Shown: in pieces, positions 10,924-20,351 of the stretch | Layout: each line of letters begins with the position of its first letter | Position numbering within the stretch: position 1 is the stretch's first letter | From: Nitrospirota bacterium | GTDB lineage: Bacteria > JACPQY01 | Length of the DNA: 42,575 nt | Direction: 5' to 3' | Assembly (NCBI GenBank): GCA_016190245.1 | Contig: JACPQY010000025.1 | Span: 1-42,575, forward strand | The notes under the pieces: model-generated | Told to the model about the DNA's origin: nothing | The model's database searches: none | Seen by the model: the letters and a program-made list of their open reading frames with translations, nothing else | Position numbers and translations under genes: made by a program

Positions 10924-12333
10924 CTAGACACCGGCGATCCGCCTCTGTGTTGGAGCGCCGGCCGGCTCGGAGATTGCGGTCAACGGGCGCGCCCATTCGG
11001 CCGCGTAGCTCAACCGCCTCTGCGCGAGGGTGTAGGCCACGTCGCCCTCGAACGTCCAGCCCTCGAAGGCGCTGTTGCGGCTTTTCGAGCGGAACCGGCG
11101 GGCGTCCACCGTCCACTTGTGATTCGGATCGATCACGGCGAGCGAGATGGGGCGTCCCTCCGCGATTCGCCCGTGGGGAAGGCCGAAAAGCCGCGCCGGC
11201 CCGAGGCTCATCCTTTCCGCGAGCTGCGCCAGGCTCAGGGTGCCCGAGCGCACCAGCGAGAGGCCCGCCGCGAGGGCCGTTTCGAGCCCGACAACGCCGA
11301 AGGGCGCCCGGTGAAACTCCACGTTCTTGTCGTCCTCGGAATGGGGTGCGTGATCCGTCGCGATGCAATCTATCGTTCCGTCCTGGAGGCCGCGGCGGAG
11401 GGCGTCCATGTCGCGGCTCGCGCGCAAGGGGGGATTCATTTTGTAGCGCGTGTCGTACGCGCCGGAGCCGCCCAGCACCTCGTCGGTGAGGAGCAGGTGG
11501 TGGGGCGCGGCCTCCGCGGTCACATCGAGCCCTTTCTCCTTGGCCCGTCGAACGAGCTCCACGCTGCCCGCGGTGCTGACGTGGGCGATGTGGAGGCGGG
11601 CGCCGGTGAGCGCGGCGAGATGGATGTCCCTCGCCACCATGATTTCCTCCGCCTCGGCGGGGATGCCTTCGAGCCCGAGCCGGGTGGAGACGGCGCCCTC
11701 GTGCATGCAGCCGCTCCCGGCGAGGGCCTTGTCTTCGGCATGTGAGACGACGCGGAGATCGAAGGTTCGCGCGTATTCGAGGGCCCGCCGCATGAGCGCG
11801 GAGTCCGCCACGGGGCGGCCGTCATCGCTCACGGCCACGATACCGCCCTTCTTCATCTCCGCGATTTCCGCCAACTCCTTGCCTTCCAGCCCCTTGCTGA
11901 TGGCGCCGATGGGGTGCACCGCGACGCCGGAGACCTCGGCCGCTCGGGCGCAGATGAATTCCGTAACGGCGCGGCAGTCGTTCACGGGGTTGGTGTTGGC
12001 CATGCAACAGATGGCCGTGAAGCCTCCGCGTGCCGCCGCCTCGCACCCCGTTCGTATCGTTTCCTTGTATTCGAAGCCTGGTTCCCGGAGGTGGACATGG
12101 AGATCCACGAGGCCGGGGAAGACGAGGAGGCCGTCGGCCTCGAGCCGGAGCGCCTCCGGGGCCGTCGCCGCGACGCGCGCGCGCAGTGCCTGCCGTTCCG
12201 TCTCGGTCCGTGCGATCTTCTTCAGTTCGCCGCGCTCGATCCAGAGGCCGGCTGGGCCATCGTAGCGCGTCTCCGGGTCCACCAGCCGGCAGCCGTCGAT
12301 AAGCAGTGTGGGGTTCGCGGTTTCGGTGCTCAC
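10924..12333 (-). CDS. pyrC: Dihydroorotase, class I
   Basis: This zinc amidohydrolase closes carbamoyl aspartate to dihydroorotate, the third pyrimidine step. Visible motifs are the metal-binding [10 protein letters not shown], the substrate loop CMANTNPV, the zinc ligand segments HAED and HIAHVS, and ATDHAPHS with the active-site Asp. Length 469 aa, slightly longer than usual, with a Pro/Arg-rich C-terminal tail ([14 protein letters not shown]). The ATG at 12333 overlaps the pyrB stop by four bases, indicating translational coupling. Confidence 0.95.
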   Translation of the reverse strand: MSTETANPTLLIDGCRLVDPETRYDGPAGLWIERGELKKIARTETERQALRARVAATAPEALRLEADGLLVFPGLVDLHVHLREPGFEYKETIRTGCEAAARGGFTAICCMANTNPVNDCRAVTEFICARAAEVSGVAVHPIGAISKGLEGKELAEIAEMKKGGIVAVSDDGRPVADSALMRRALEYARTFDLRVVSHAEDKALAGSGCMHEGAVSTRLGLEGIPAEAEEIMVARDIHLAALTGARLHIAHVSTAGSVELVRRAKEKGLDVTAEAAPHHLLLTDEVLGGSGAYDTRYKMNPPLRASRDMDALRRGLQDGTIDCIATDHAPHSEDDKNVEFHRAPFGVVGLETALAAGLSLVRSGTLSLAQLAERMSLGPARLFGLPHGRIAEGRPISLAVIDPNHKWTVDARRFRSKSRNSAFEGWTFEGDVAYTLAQRRLSYAAEWARPLTAISEPAGAPTQRRIAGV

Positions 12334-13274
12334 GCGGTGCCTCCGCGCCCTTCGGGGCGTGTGATGAGCAGGTAGAGGAGGGCCATCCGCACGGCGACGC
12401 CGTTTTCCACCTGGTCGAGAATCACGGAGAACTCGCCATCGGCCACGTCGCTGGCGATCTCGATGCCGCGGTTGATCGGGCCGGGGTGCAGGACGACGAC
12501 GTCGCGCTTGGCCCTTTTCAGCCGCGCACGGTTGAGCCCATACGTGGCGGCATATTCGGGCACGCTGGGGAAGAGGCTGCCGCTGCCGCGTTCGAGCTGG
12601 ATGCGCAGCATCATGACCACGTCCGCGCCCTCCAGCGCCTCATCCATGCTGTTCGTCACGCGCGCGCCGAGTTGCTCAACCTCCCGCGGGATCATCGTGG
12701 CGGGGCCGCAGAGCCAGACGAGCGCGCCCATCTTTGTGAGGGTGAAGATGTTCGACCGTGCAACTCGGCTGTGCGCGATGTCGCCGACGATGGCCACCTT
12801 GAACCCTTTCACGGGGCCTTTGCGTTCCTCCACCGTCATCAGATCAAGCAGTGCCTGCGTGGGGTGTTCGTGCGAGCCGTCGCCGGCATTGATCACGGGA
12901 GGTTCGAGGATGCGGGCGAGCATGTGAGGTGCGCCGGAGGCGGAGTGGCGGATCACGATCGCGTCCGGCGCCATCGCCTCGAGGTTGCGGGCGGTGTCCA
13001 TGAGCGTTTCGCCCTTCGAGAGGCTCGTGCCCGTGCCGGAGAGCGTGAGCGTGTCCGCCGAGAGCCGCTTGGCGGCGATCTCGAACGAGGAGCGCGTGCG
13101 TGTGCTGGGTTCGAGAAAGAGGTTCACGATCGTTTTCCCGCGCAGCGCCGGCACTTTCTTGATCGCGCGCTTGGAGATGGATTTCATGGACTTGGCCGTT
13201 TCCACGATCGTGCGGATGTCGCCGGGCAGCAGCGGTTCGATGCCCAGGAGGTGGCGTTGGCTCAGGGCGGGCAT
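12330..13274 (-). CDS. pyrB: Aspartate carbamoyltransferase catalytic subunit
   Basis: PyrB condenses carbamoyl phosphate with aspartate, the committed pyrimidine step. The 314-aa protein has the carbamoyl-phosphate site [13 protein letters not shown], the [11 protein letters not shown] motif, the aspartate-loop region ([12 protein letters not shown]) and HPGPINRG. Length is typical of class B/C catalytic chains. It starts four bases after pyrR and overlaps pyrC by four. No pyrI regulatory subunit gene is nearby, so regulation probably runs through PyrR rather than a PyrI complex (inference). Confidence 0.96.
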   Translation of the reverse strand: MPALSQRHLLGIEPLLPGDIRTIVETAKSMKSISKRAIKKVPALRGKTIVNLFLEPSTRTRSSFEIAAKRLSADTLTLSGTGTSLSKGETLMDTARNLEAMAPDAIVIRHSASGAPHMLARILEPPVINAGDGSHEHPTQALLDLMTVEERKGPVKGFKVAIVGDIAHSRVARSNIFTLTKMGALVWLCGPATMIPREVEQLGARVTNSMDEALEGADVVMMLRIQLERGSGSLFPSVPEYAATYGLNRARLKRAKRDVVVLHPGPINRGIEIASDVADGEFSVILDQVENGVAVRMALLYLLITRPEGRGGTA

Positions 13275-13278
13275 GGGA

Positions 13279-13884
<606 letters not shown>

Positions 13885-13900
13885 TTAAAAGGCCGCGATC

Positions 13901-13928
13901 AATGTATCCCAGCGGCGTCGTTTGTCAA
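13901..13928 (-). promoter_or_regulatory. pyr operon promoter
   Basis: On the minus strand TTGACA (13928-13923) and TACATT (13906-13901) are separated by 16 bases. The -35 is perfect. The predicted start would give a leader of roughly 40 bases that contains the whole PyrR hairpin. The -35 overlaps the -35 of the tadA promoter on the other strand. Confidence 0.6.
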
Positions 13929-13949
13929 GTCCCCTCGCGAAGCTATAAT
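13922..13949 (+). promoter_or_regulatory. tadA promoter
   Basis: TTGTCA (13922-13927), 16-base spacer, perfect TATAAT (13944-13949). The predicted transcription start falls at or next to the GTG start codon at 13957, so the tadA mRNA may be leaderless. The -35 shares bases with the divergent pyr promoter. Confidence 0.65.
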
Positions 13950-13956
13950 CCGTCGC

Positions 13957-14427
13957 GTGGCGACCCACGAGGAATTCATGGCCGTCGCGCTCGAAGAGGC
14001 CCGCGCGGCGTCGGCGAAGGGAGAAGTCCCCATCGGGGCCGTGATCGTGCGAGACGGCCAAGTCTTCACCCGCGCGCACAACCTTCGTGAGGAGCGGCAG
14101 GATCCGACGGCCCACGCCGAACTCCTGGCGATCAAGCAAGCCGCGCTCAAAGAGGGGAGCTGGAGGCTGCTCAATTCGACGATCTATGTGACGCTGGAGC
14201 CCTGCATCATGTGCGTGGGTGCGATCCTGCTCGCGCGGATCCCGCGGTTGGTTTTCGGCGCGCGGGACGAGCGGGCGGGGGCGGCGGGTTCGCTCTATGA
14301 CATCCCCAAGGACAAGAGGCTCACGCATCGGATCACCGTGGTCTCGGGGGCCCTCGAGAAAGAGTGCAGCGAAGTTCTCACGGCCTTTTTCCAGGACCTT
14401 CGCGCAAAGGACGCGCAGCCAAAGTGA
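13957..14427 (+). CDS. tadA: tRNA adenosine(34) deaminase TadA
   Basis: TadA converts A34 to inosine in the anticodon of tRNA-Arg(ACG). The 156-aa protein has the zinc/catalytic HAE motif (PTAHAELLAI) and PCxxC (LEPCIMCVGAI), plus the conserved GEVPIGAVIV. I chose GTG 13957 because the alignment EEFMAVALEEARAASAKGEVPIG matches the normal N-terminus; ATG 13978 would trim the first helix. No Shine-Dalgarno is visible and the promoter places the RNA start at about the GTG. The stop overlaps the GTG of the downstream mscS gene (GTGA). Confidence 0.93.
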   Translation: MATHEEFMAVALEEARAASAKGEVPIGAVIVRDGQVFTRAHNLREERQDPTAHAELLAIKQAALKEGSWRLLNSTIYVTLEPCIMCVGAILLARIPRLVFGARDERAGAAGSLYDIPKDKRLTHRITVVSGALEKECSEVLTAFFQDLRAKDAQPK

Positions 14428-15467
14428 GAGAGGCGATCGCCGCAGCGGGCCTCGCGCCCTACGTGAAGGCGGCGCTCATCTTCACCGGTGTGGCGGGCGC
14501 CGGATGGCTGTTGGAGCGCCTGCTGCTCGGCCGGCTGCAGGCGCGGGCTCTGCGCACGGCGTGGAAGTGGGATGATCTCCTTGTCCGTTCCATCCGCGGT
14601 CCGGCGCTCTGGTGGGCCGTCCTGCTGGGCCTCCATCTGGCCCTCGAGGGCCTCGACCTTCCCAAGCGCGTGGAAGGTCTGATCGATCGTGCCGCCTTCT
14701 CCCTCGTCATCATCAGTCTCATCGTGATCGGGACGCGTCTGACGACCGGGGTGCTGAAGGACTACACCGCGCGAGTCCCGAGCTTCCCGAAGACTTCCCT
14801 CATCATCAACATCGCCAATGGGATCGTCATCACGGTCGGTGCGCTCGTCCTGCTCCACCACCTGGGCGTTTCGATTGCACCCGTCCTCACGGCCCTCGGC
14901 GTGGGGGGGCTGGCCGTGGCGCTGGCGCTGCAGGATACGCTCGCGAATTTTTTCTCGGGTCTCTACATCACGCTGGCGCGCAAGATCCGGAAGGGCGATT
15001 ACGTGAGGCTGGAAACGGGGCAGGAGGGGTACGTGGACGACATCGGCTGGAGGCAGACGACGCTGCGCGAGTTGCCCGGCAATCTCATCATCGTTCCGAA
15101 CAACCGGCTCGCGCAGGCCATCGCCACGAACTACAACCTGCCGGCCTCGGACCTCGCCGTGCTTGTGAACCTGGGTGTGTCCTATGCGAGCGACCTGGCG
15201 AAAGTGGAACGCGTGACCGTCGAAATGGCAAGGGAGGTGATGCGAACCGTGGAAGGAGGCGTGCCCGAGTTCGAGCCCTTCATTCGATACAACGCGTTTG
15301 GCGATTTCTCCATCGATTTTACCGTGATCATGAGGGGCAGGGACTTCGTGGCGCAGCACATCATCCGGCACGAGTTCATCAAGCGCATTCACGAACGGTA
15401 CGCCCGCGAGGGGATTGAGATCCCGTTCCCGGTCCGAACGGTGCACGTGCGGCAGGCGGGAGGGTGA
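14424..15467 (+). CDS. Small-conductance mechanosensitive channel, MscS family
   Basis: MscS channels release solutes on hypo-osmotic shock. The 347-aa protein has about four hydrophobic segments (AALIFTGVAGAGWLL, ALWWAVLLGLHLAL, FSLVIISLIVIGT, IVITVGALVLLHHL). The pore-lining helix with the Gly/Ala pattern follows (LTALGVGGLAVALALQDTLANFFSG), then the beta domain (KGDYVRLETGQEGYVDDIGWRQTTLRELPGNLIIVPN) and a C-terminal alpha/beta domain. Start GTG 14424 overlaps the tadA stop, which suggests coupling. Confidence 0.92.
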   Translation: MREAIAAAGLAPYVKAALIFTGVAGAGWLLERLLLGRLQARALRTAWKWDDLLVRSIRGPALWWAVLLGLHLALEGLDLPKRVEGLIDRAAFSLVIISLIVIGTRLTTGVLKDYTARVPSFPKTSLIINIANGIVITVGALVLLHHLGVSIAPVLTALGVGGLAVALALQDTLANFFSGLYITLARKIRKGDYVRLETGQEGYVDDIGWRQTTLRELPGNLIIVPNNRLAQAIATNYNLPASDLAVLVNLGVSYASDLAKVERVTVEMAREVMRTVEGGVPEFEPFIRYNAFGDFSIDFTVIMRGRDFVAQHIIRHEFIKRIHERYAREGIEIPFPVRTVHVRQAGG

Positions 15468-15489
15468 CCCCGGCACGCTCGGGATCGGT

Positions 15490-15519
15490 TTGACGCGGCC
15501 CGCATGGTTCCCATAGGAT
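15490..15519 (+). promoter_or_regulatory. Possible promoter of the signalling operon
   Basis: TTGACG (15490-15495), 18-base spacer, TAGGAT (15514-15519), about 75 bases before the kinase start codon. It lies in the 127-base gap after mscS, which otherwise shows nothing clear. Both boxes are near but not at consensus. Confidence 0.35.
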
Positions 15520-15594
15520 AGGCCCGCGGGGGAGGTGATCTGGAGGACTGATGCGACAGACGGGTGAGGCGGCGGGAGTGGAACGGAGGGGGGC

Positions 15595-17088
15595 TTGAAG
15601 CGCGGGCGTCGGCGAGAGCGGCGGCTGTTGGTGCGGCTGTCTCTGCCTTTTGCGGGTCTTGTCTGCGTGGCGCTGGGCGGGCTCGGCCTCGTGGCTTGGC
15701 GCATGGAGACTGCGATGGAGCAGGGGCGTCGCCGATCGGAGGCGGTGCTGAGGATCTCCACGGAGTTGGGCGATCTGGCGTACCCCTCGGCCGCGGAGGG
15801 GGGCTCGGAGGAGACTCGGGGGCGGTTGGGCCGGAGCCTGGACCGGTTCCGTGTGGCCGCTCGCGATCCGGCGGTCACCCCTTCCATGCGCGTCCAGGTG
15901 GAGGAAACGGAGGAGGTTTTGCGCGGGATCGTCGAGAAAGGGATCGAATCAAGGAATTCGGAGGCGGCGCAGGAATGGCGGGCGGCGGTGGGATTGTCCC
16001 TGGCCGGTTTGAGGGCGGAGAGAGAGATGCTCGACTGGCAGATGAACGTGGAGCGTGCCTCCTTCAGGCGATGGCTGATTCTTCTCGCCGCATGTGTGTT
16101 CGCGCTCGCTTCCTGGGGGGCGTTCCGGCTGTTCACGGACGTCCATCGGCCGGCGGGTAGAGTGGCGAGCCTGGCTTCCCGGATCGCCTCAGGGGAGACG
16201 GACGTGCGCGTCCCAAGGCTGCCCGGTCGTGAATGGGGTGCGGTGGCGCGCGCGATGGATGCGCTCGTCGGCGATCTGAGCGCCACGAAGCGCCGTTTCG
16301 AGTCGGAATCCAAGGTACGCGAGCTCCACCTCGAGCAGCTCGTGGACGACCTGCGAAGGGCCAACCGCCTCAAGTCGGAATTTCTCGCGAACATGTCCCA
16401 CGAACTGAGAACGCCTCTCAACGCCATCGTCGGCTATTCCGCGCTCATCCGTGACGAGGTCTACGGCCCCGTCACCGACAAGCAGAAAGAGGCCCTCGAG
16501 AAGGTGCGGAACAGCACGCAGACGCTCCTGCGATTGATCAACGACGTGCTCGATCTCTCCCGGCTCGAGGCCGGCAGGATGCCCCTTCAGGTCGAGAGAT
16601 TCGACCTCCGCGACCTGTACCGAGACGCGGTGGGCACCTTTCTGCCACTGGCGGCCGAGAAGAAGCTCAACCTCAGGGTCGAGGATCTTTCGGATGAGGT
16701 GTGGGTCGAGTCCGACAAGGGCAAGATCCAGCAGGTGATCTACAACCTGCTTTCGAACGCGATCAAGTTCACGCCACGGGGGGATGTGAGAATGACCACG
16801 CAGTTGTTGAATGGGACGAAGCCGGGCGCGGAGTGGATTCAGATCTCCGTGAGCGACACGGGCGCGGGCATTCGCGCCGAGGATCAGCAAGCCATCTTCG
16901 AGGAGTTTACGCAGGTCGATTCCACGGCGACTCGATCCACGGGTGGCTCGGGTCTGGGCCTCGCCATCGCGCGCAAGCTCATGGGGGTGCTCGGCGGATC
17001 CATCGCGGTGAGGAGCGAACCGGGGAAGGGGTCCGAATTCACGGTTCGGTTCCCGCGCGTCCTGGAGGGCGCGTCCGCCGCCGCATGA
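15595..17088 (+). CDS. Membrane sensor histidine kinase
   Basis: 497 aa with a TTG start preceded by a G-rich Shine-Dalgarno-like stretch. Order: basic N-terminus, TM1 about 11-36, a helical extracytoplasmic region about 37-157 with no recognised ligand domain, TM2 about 159-180, HAMP about 181-230, and HisKA with H269 in SHELRTPLNAIVGY. The HATPase domain has an N-box around N384/N388 (IYNLLSNAIKFTP), G1 DTGAGI (421-426), F-box FEEF and G2 GGSGLGLAIARKL. Autophosphorylation of H269 and transfer to the receivers encoded directly downstream are expected. The stop overlaps the ATG of the next gene. Confidence 0.93.
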   Translation: MKRGRRRERRLLVRLSLPFAGLVCVALGGLGLVAWRMETAMEQGRRRSEAVLRISTELGDLAYPSAAEGGSEETRGRLGRSLDRFRVAARDPAVTPSMRVQVEETEEVLRGIVEKGIESRNSEAAQEWRAAVGLSLAGLRAEREMLDWQMNVERASFRRWLILLAACVFALASWGAFRLFTDVHRPAGRVASLASRIASGETDVRVPRLPGREWGAVARAMDALVGDLSATKRRFESESKVRELHLEQLVDDLRRANRLKSEFLANMSHELRTPLNAIVGYSALIRDEVYGPVTDKQKEALEKVRNSTQTLLRLINDVLDLSRLEAGRMPLQVERFDLRDLYRDAVGTFLPLAAEKKLNLRVEDLSDEVWVESDKGKIQQVIYNLLSNAIKFTPRGDVRMTTQLLNGTKPGAEWIQISVSDTGAGIRAEDQQAIFEEFTQVDSTATRSTGGSGLGLAIARKLMGVLGGSIAVRSEPGKGSEFTVRFPRVLEGASAAA

Positions 17089-17459
17089 AGGTTCTGATCG
17101 TCGAGGACAATCCGGATACCCGCGAGATCTGGTCCACCATCTTTACCGTGAGCGGCTACGAGGTCGTTCTTGCCGAGAACGGTCTCGAGGGGGTCGAAGC
17201 CGCTCAGGCCCAGCATCCGGACGTGATCGTGATGGACTACTCGCTGCCGCTCTTGGACGGATGGCAGGCCACGAGGCGGATTCGATCTCAGCCCGCACTC
17301 AGGATGGTTCCTATCATTGGTGTAACCGCTCATGGCCGGGTGGCCGACCGGCAGAGCGCGCTCGAGGCCGGATGCAACGACTACCTGACCAAACCCTGCG
17401 AGCCGCGAGACATTCTCGCGGCGGTCGCGCGCGCCTTGGGCTCGGCGGAGCGGTCATGA
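17085..17459 (+). CDS. Stand-alone response regulator receiver
   Basis: 124 aa, a single CheY-like domain with no output domain. Acidic residues E7/D8, phospho-acceptor D51 (VIVMDYSLPLLDGW), T81 and K103 (DYLTKPCEP) are all present. It overlaps the kinase stop by four bases and the following gene by four (ATGA at both junctions), so all three are likely made together. It may act as a phosphorelay intermediate or protein-binding switch; the target is unknown. Confidence 0.93.
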   Translation: MKVLIVEDNPDTREIWSTIFTVSGYEVVLAENGLEGVEAAQAQHPDVIVMDYSLPLLDGWQATRRIRSQPALRMVPIIGVTAHGRVADRQSALEAGCNDYLTKPCEPRDILAAVARALGSAERS

Positions 17460-18847
17460 CGGGGGCCACGGTCCTCGTGGTCGAGGACTCACCCGAAAAT
17501 CTCGACCTGCTCCGGGACGTGCTCGCCTCGAGGGGGTACAACGTGCTCGCGGCGCGGGACGGGACGCAGGGACTCGCGCTCTACCGGGCAGACGGTCCGG
17601 ACTTGGTCCTCCTGGACCTGCGCATGCCCGGTCTTTCCGGGATGGAGGTTCTCCGGAGCATCCGCGAGTCGGAGGGGGAGCGGCGGGTGCCCGTGATCGT
17701 CATCACCGGCAGCGAGGACCTGAGGACGAAGGTTCACACGCTGGATGCGGGGGCGGATGATTTCCTCGCCAAGCCTTTCGAGCCCAAGGAGCTGCTGGCC
17801 CGCGTGAAGGCGCACCTGAGGGCGAAGGAGCTCACAGATGACCTGCGTTTCAACCTTCAGAAGGCCCAGCAGTTCGCGGAGTTCGGCCGCGCTACGAACG
17901 TGCTGGAGCGGGCCGATCTCGAGCGCGTCCTTCGCGAACACCTTCCGCGCCTGTGCGATGCTGAACTCTTTTCGGTGTACGTGATCAATCGCGCGGGGAC
18001 CCATATCGAGCGATGGGCGGACAACCATCCGGGAGAGGGTCTCGACCCTCTGGTGGAGATCGCCCGGCCGGGGATCATGGAGCGGACCGTGAAAACCGCC
18101 GCGCCCGTCACGTTGATGGACTACGGGTTCAGTGAGTTCACGCCTCGCTCCACCAACGGGAAGTACCGCACCCCCTTTGCCGCATGCTACCCGCTCGCGC
18201 GTTCGGCCGATCGGGTTCTGGGGGTGCTCAACATCAACAACCTGTTGCGACCCGCCTTCGACGAGATGGATCACTTGAACCTCACCCGCGTGAGCAACCA
18301 CCTCGCCCTCGCCGTGCGCAACATCCAGCTCCACGAGGAAGTGCGGGAGCAATCCCGTCGCGACTCGCTCACGGGTCTGCTCAACCATGGGAGCTTCATG
18401 GAGGGGCTGGAGAATCTTTTCCGCACTGCAGTCCGCCACCATCGCCCTCTCGCCGTGGTCATGTTGGATGTGGATCATTTCAAGCTCGTGAACGACAGGC
18501 ACGGCCATCCCTTCGGTGACCGCATGCTGGTGGCGATCGCCCGCGCGCTGACGCGGGAGACCCGGCAGGAGGACCTGGTCGCGCGCTACGGGGGCGAGGA
18601 ATTCGCCCTCGCCCTCCCGGAAACCGACCGGGCAGGGGCCGTGGCGCTGGCGGAGCGAATTCTTGCCCGCGTGAGGGAAGTGGAAATGCCTGCCGAGGGG
18701 GAGAGCGTGCGCGTCACGGTGAGCGGTGGCGCCGCGGTGCTGGCGCCGGAAGCGATGCCCGCCAAGAGCGACCTCGTCCGGCGCGCGGACGAGGCCCTCT
18801 ACGCCGCGAAATCTCAAGGCCGCGACCGCGTGGCCGCCGCGGGCTGA
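17456..18847 (+). CDS. Receiver-GAF-GGDEF diguanylate cyclase
   Basis: 463 aa. Receiver 1-120 with D54 (VLLDLRMPGL) and K107 (DFLAKPFEP); GAF-like region about 140-290 (VINRAGTHIERWA, YPLARSADRVLGVLNINN); GGDEF domain about 300-463 with DSLTGLLNHGSF, DVDHFKLVNDRHGHPFGD and signature GGEEF at 379-383. The inhibitory I-site RxxD is present (R370-D373). It is expected to make cyclic di-GMP when the receiver is phosphorylated, probably by the kinase two genes upstream. It converges on the NtrC-type regulator gene with only 27 bases between stops. Confidence 0.94.
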   Translation: MTGATVLVVEDSPENLDLLRDVLASRGYNVLAARDGTQGLALYRADGPDLVLLDLRMPGLSGMEVLRSIRESEGERRVPVIVITGSEDLRTKVHTLDAGADDFLAKPFEPKELLARVKAHLRAKELTDDLRFNLQKAQQFAEFGRATNVLERADLERVLREHLPRLCDAELFSVYVINRAGTHIERWADNHPGEGLDPLVEIARPGIMERTVKTAAPVTLMDYGFSEFTPRSTNGKYRTPFAACYPLARSADRVLGVLNINNLLRPAFDEMDHLNLTRVSNHLALAVRNIQLHEEVREQSRRDSLTGLLNHGSFMEGLENLFRTAVRHHRPLAVVMLDVDHFKLVNDRHGHPFGDRMLVAIARALTRETRQEDLVARYGGEEFALALPETDRAGAVALAERILARVREVEMPAEGESVRVTVSGGAAVLAPEAMPAKSDLVRRADEALYAAKSQGRDRVAAAG

Positions 18848-18874
18848 ATCCGTCCGGCTCTTACAGAAGCAGAT

Positions 18875-20248
18875 TCACGGCTGGAGCGGGCGGATCCCCA
18901 GCTTCTTCATCTTGTAGATGAGCGTGGTGCGGTCGATCCCCAGCGCTTCGGCGGCCCTCGACTGGTTGTGGGAGTGGTCCGAGAGCGCCTGAAGGATCAG
19001 GCGACGCTCGGTGTCCGCGAGAGCCCCACGAAGTGATGCGGCCTCCTCCCCGTCGGCCGGCTTTTCGATGGTCAGTTCGAAGGGGAGGTGACGAACCTCG
19101 AGGTTCTCGGCGTCGTGCGTGGACACCACGCGCTCGATCAAGTGCTGGAGCTCTCTCACGTTGCCGGCCCAGGCGTACGATCTCAGGAGTCTCATCGCCG
19201 CGGGCGTGATGGCCTGGAACCCTCGTCGGTACCGTCTCGCATAGCGCGACAGGAACGCCGCGGCGAGCACCTCGATATCTTGCGGCCGCTCCCGCAGGGG
19301 TGGCACGTTGATGGGCACCGTGTGGATCCGGTAGTAGAGATCCCGGCGGAACTGCCCCTGCTCGATGGCCTTGTCGAGGTCCAGATTCGTGGCCGAGATG
19401 ATCCGCACATCCACCGGAATCGTCTTCTGCCCGCCCAGGCGCTCGATCTCCTGCTCCTGAAGCACCCGCAGGAGGCGAACCTGCACGCTCGGGGGCATCG
19501 TGCCGATCTCGTCGAAGAAGAACGTGCCCGTATCCGCCAGTTCGAACTTGCCCAGGCGGCGCTCGGTGGCGCCCGTGAACGCACCCTTCTCGTGGCCGAA
19601 CAGTTCGCTCTCGAGGAGGTTGTCCGGAACGGCGCCCAAGTGAACCGCCACAAAGGGCCGGTCCTTCCGGCGGCTGTTGCGGTGGATCGCCCGGGCGACG
19701 AGCTCCTTGCCGACTCCCGTTTCGCCCGTGATCAGGACCGCCGAATCGGTGGGCGCCACCTCCCGCACGAGCTGCATCATGCTTTCCATGCCCGGTGAAG
19801 CGTAGAGGATCTCGTGCGGCCGCTCCTGCTCCAACTCCTTCCTGTACGAGAGCGAGTCGCGCGTGAGCCGCCGCTTCTCAATGGCCTTGGACATCGCATG
19901 ACGGAGTCGAACGAGCTGCTCCTCGTCGATCGGCTTCTGGATGTAGTCGAAGGCGCCTCGCCGTCCGCACTCGAAGGCCGTGGTGGCCAGATGGCCGGCC
20001 GTGATCACAATCACCTCGAGCGTGGCATCGGTCTCCTTCAGGTGGGGGAGCAGGTTCAGGCCGGCGTCCGGATCGCCGTCCAGGTTGAGGTCCAGGAGGA
20101 CGAGGTCCACGCGTTCGCGGCCGAGAGCCACCATGCCCGCCTCCGCGCTTGCCGCGCAGAGCACCTCGAAGCCGTCGCGGAGCTTGTGGGAAAGGTAGTC
20201 CAGAATCGCCGGATCGTCGTCGATGACCAGAATGGTCGGCGCCCGCAT
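18875..20248 (-). CDS. Sigma-54-dependent response regulator, NtrC family
   Basis: 457 aa from ATG 20248. Receiver 1-120 with acidic D10-D12, phospho-acceptor D53 and K105 ([10 protein letters not shown]). AAA+ domain about 145-380 with Walker A GETGVGKE (175-182), the sigma-54 contact loop GAFTGA (222-227), Walker B TFFFDEIG (242-249) and the arginine region FRRDLYYRI. Fis-type HTH at the C-terminus ([26 protein letters not shown]). No kinase gene is adjacent on its strand; the kinase in the converging operon is a candidate partner. Divergent from the FadL-like gene, which it might control, but I see no clear -24/-12 promoter in the 103-base gap. Confidence 0.93.
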   Translation of the reverse strand: MRAPTILVIDDDPAILDYLSHKLRDGFEVLCAASAEAGMVALGRERVDLVLLDLNLDGDPDAGLNLLPHLKETDATLEVIVITAGHLATTAFECGRRGAFDYIQKPIDEEQLVRLRHAMSKAIEKRRLTRDSLSYRKELEQERPHEILYASPGMESMMQLVREVAPTDSAVLITGETGVGKELVARAIHRNSRRKDRPFVAVHLGAVPDNLLESELFGHEKGAFTGATERRLGKFELADTGTFFFDEIGTMPPSVQVRLLRVLQEQEIERLGGQKTIPVDVRIISATNLDLDKAIEQGQFRRDLYYRIHTVPINVPPLRERPQDIEVLAAAFLSRYARRYRRGFQAITPAAMRLLRSYAWAGNVRELQHLIERVVSTHDAENLEVRHLPFELTIEKPADGEEAASLRGALADTERRLILQALSDHSHNQSRAAEALGIDRTTLIYKMKKLGIRPLQP

Positions 20249-20313
20249 GTTCCCCCGAGGGCAGCATACGCCGCCCATGCTCCCCTGTCAAAAAACACCA
20301 CACCCGGGATGGC

Positions 20314-20341
20314 TTGCTCCCCGGGCGCGGCCTGATAGAAT
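20314..20341 (+). promoter_or_regulatory. Weak sigma-70-like promoter before the FadL-like gene
   Basis: TTGCTC (20314-20319), 16-base spacer, TAGAAT (20336-20341). The -10 ends ten bases before ATG 20352, so the RNA would have almost no leader. The site is in the divergent gap with the NtrC-type gene. Confidence 0.3.
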
Positions 20342-20351
20342 CCCCGCTCGT

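Noticed and set aside
14295-16427. 710-codon minus-strand open frame across tadA, mscS and the kinase gene
   Set aside because: It spans three convincing plus-strand genes and its translation is low-complexity.
17489-18817. 442-codon minus-strand open frame opposite the GGDEF gene
   Set aside because: Antisense to a protein with receiver, GAF and GGDEF motifs; no features of its own.
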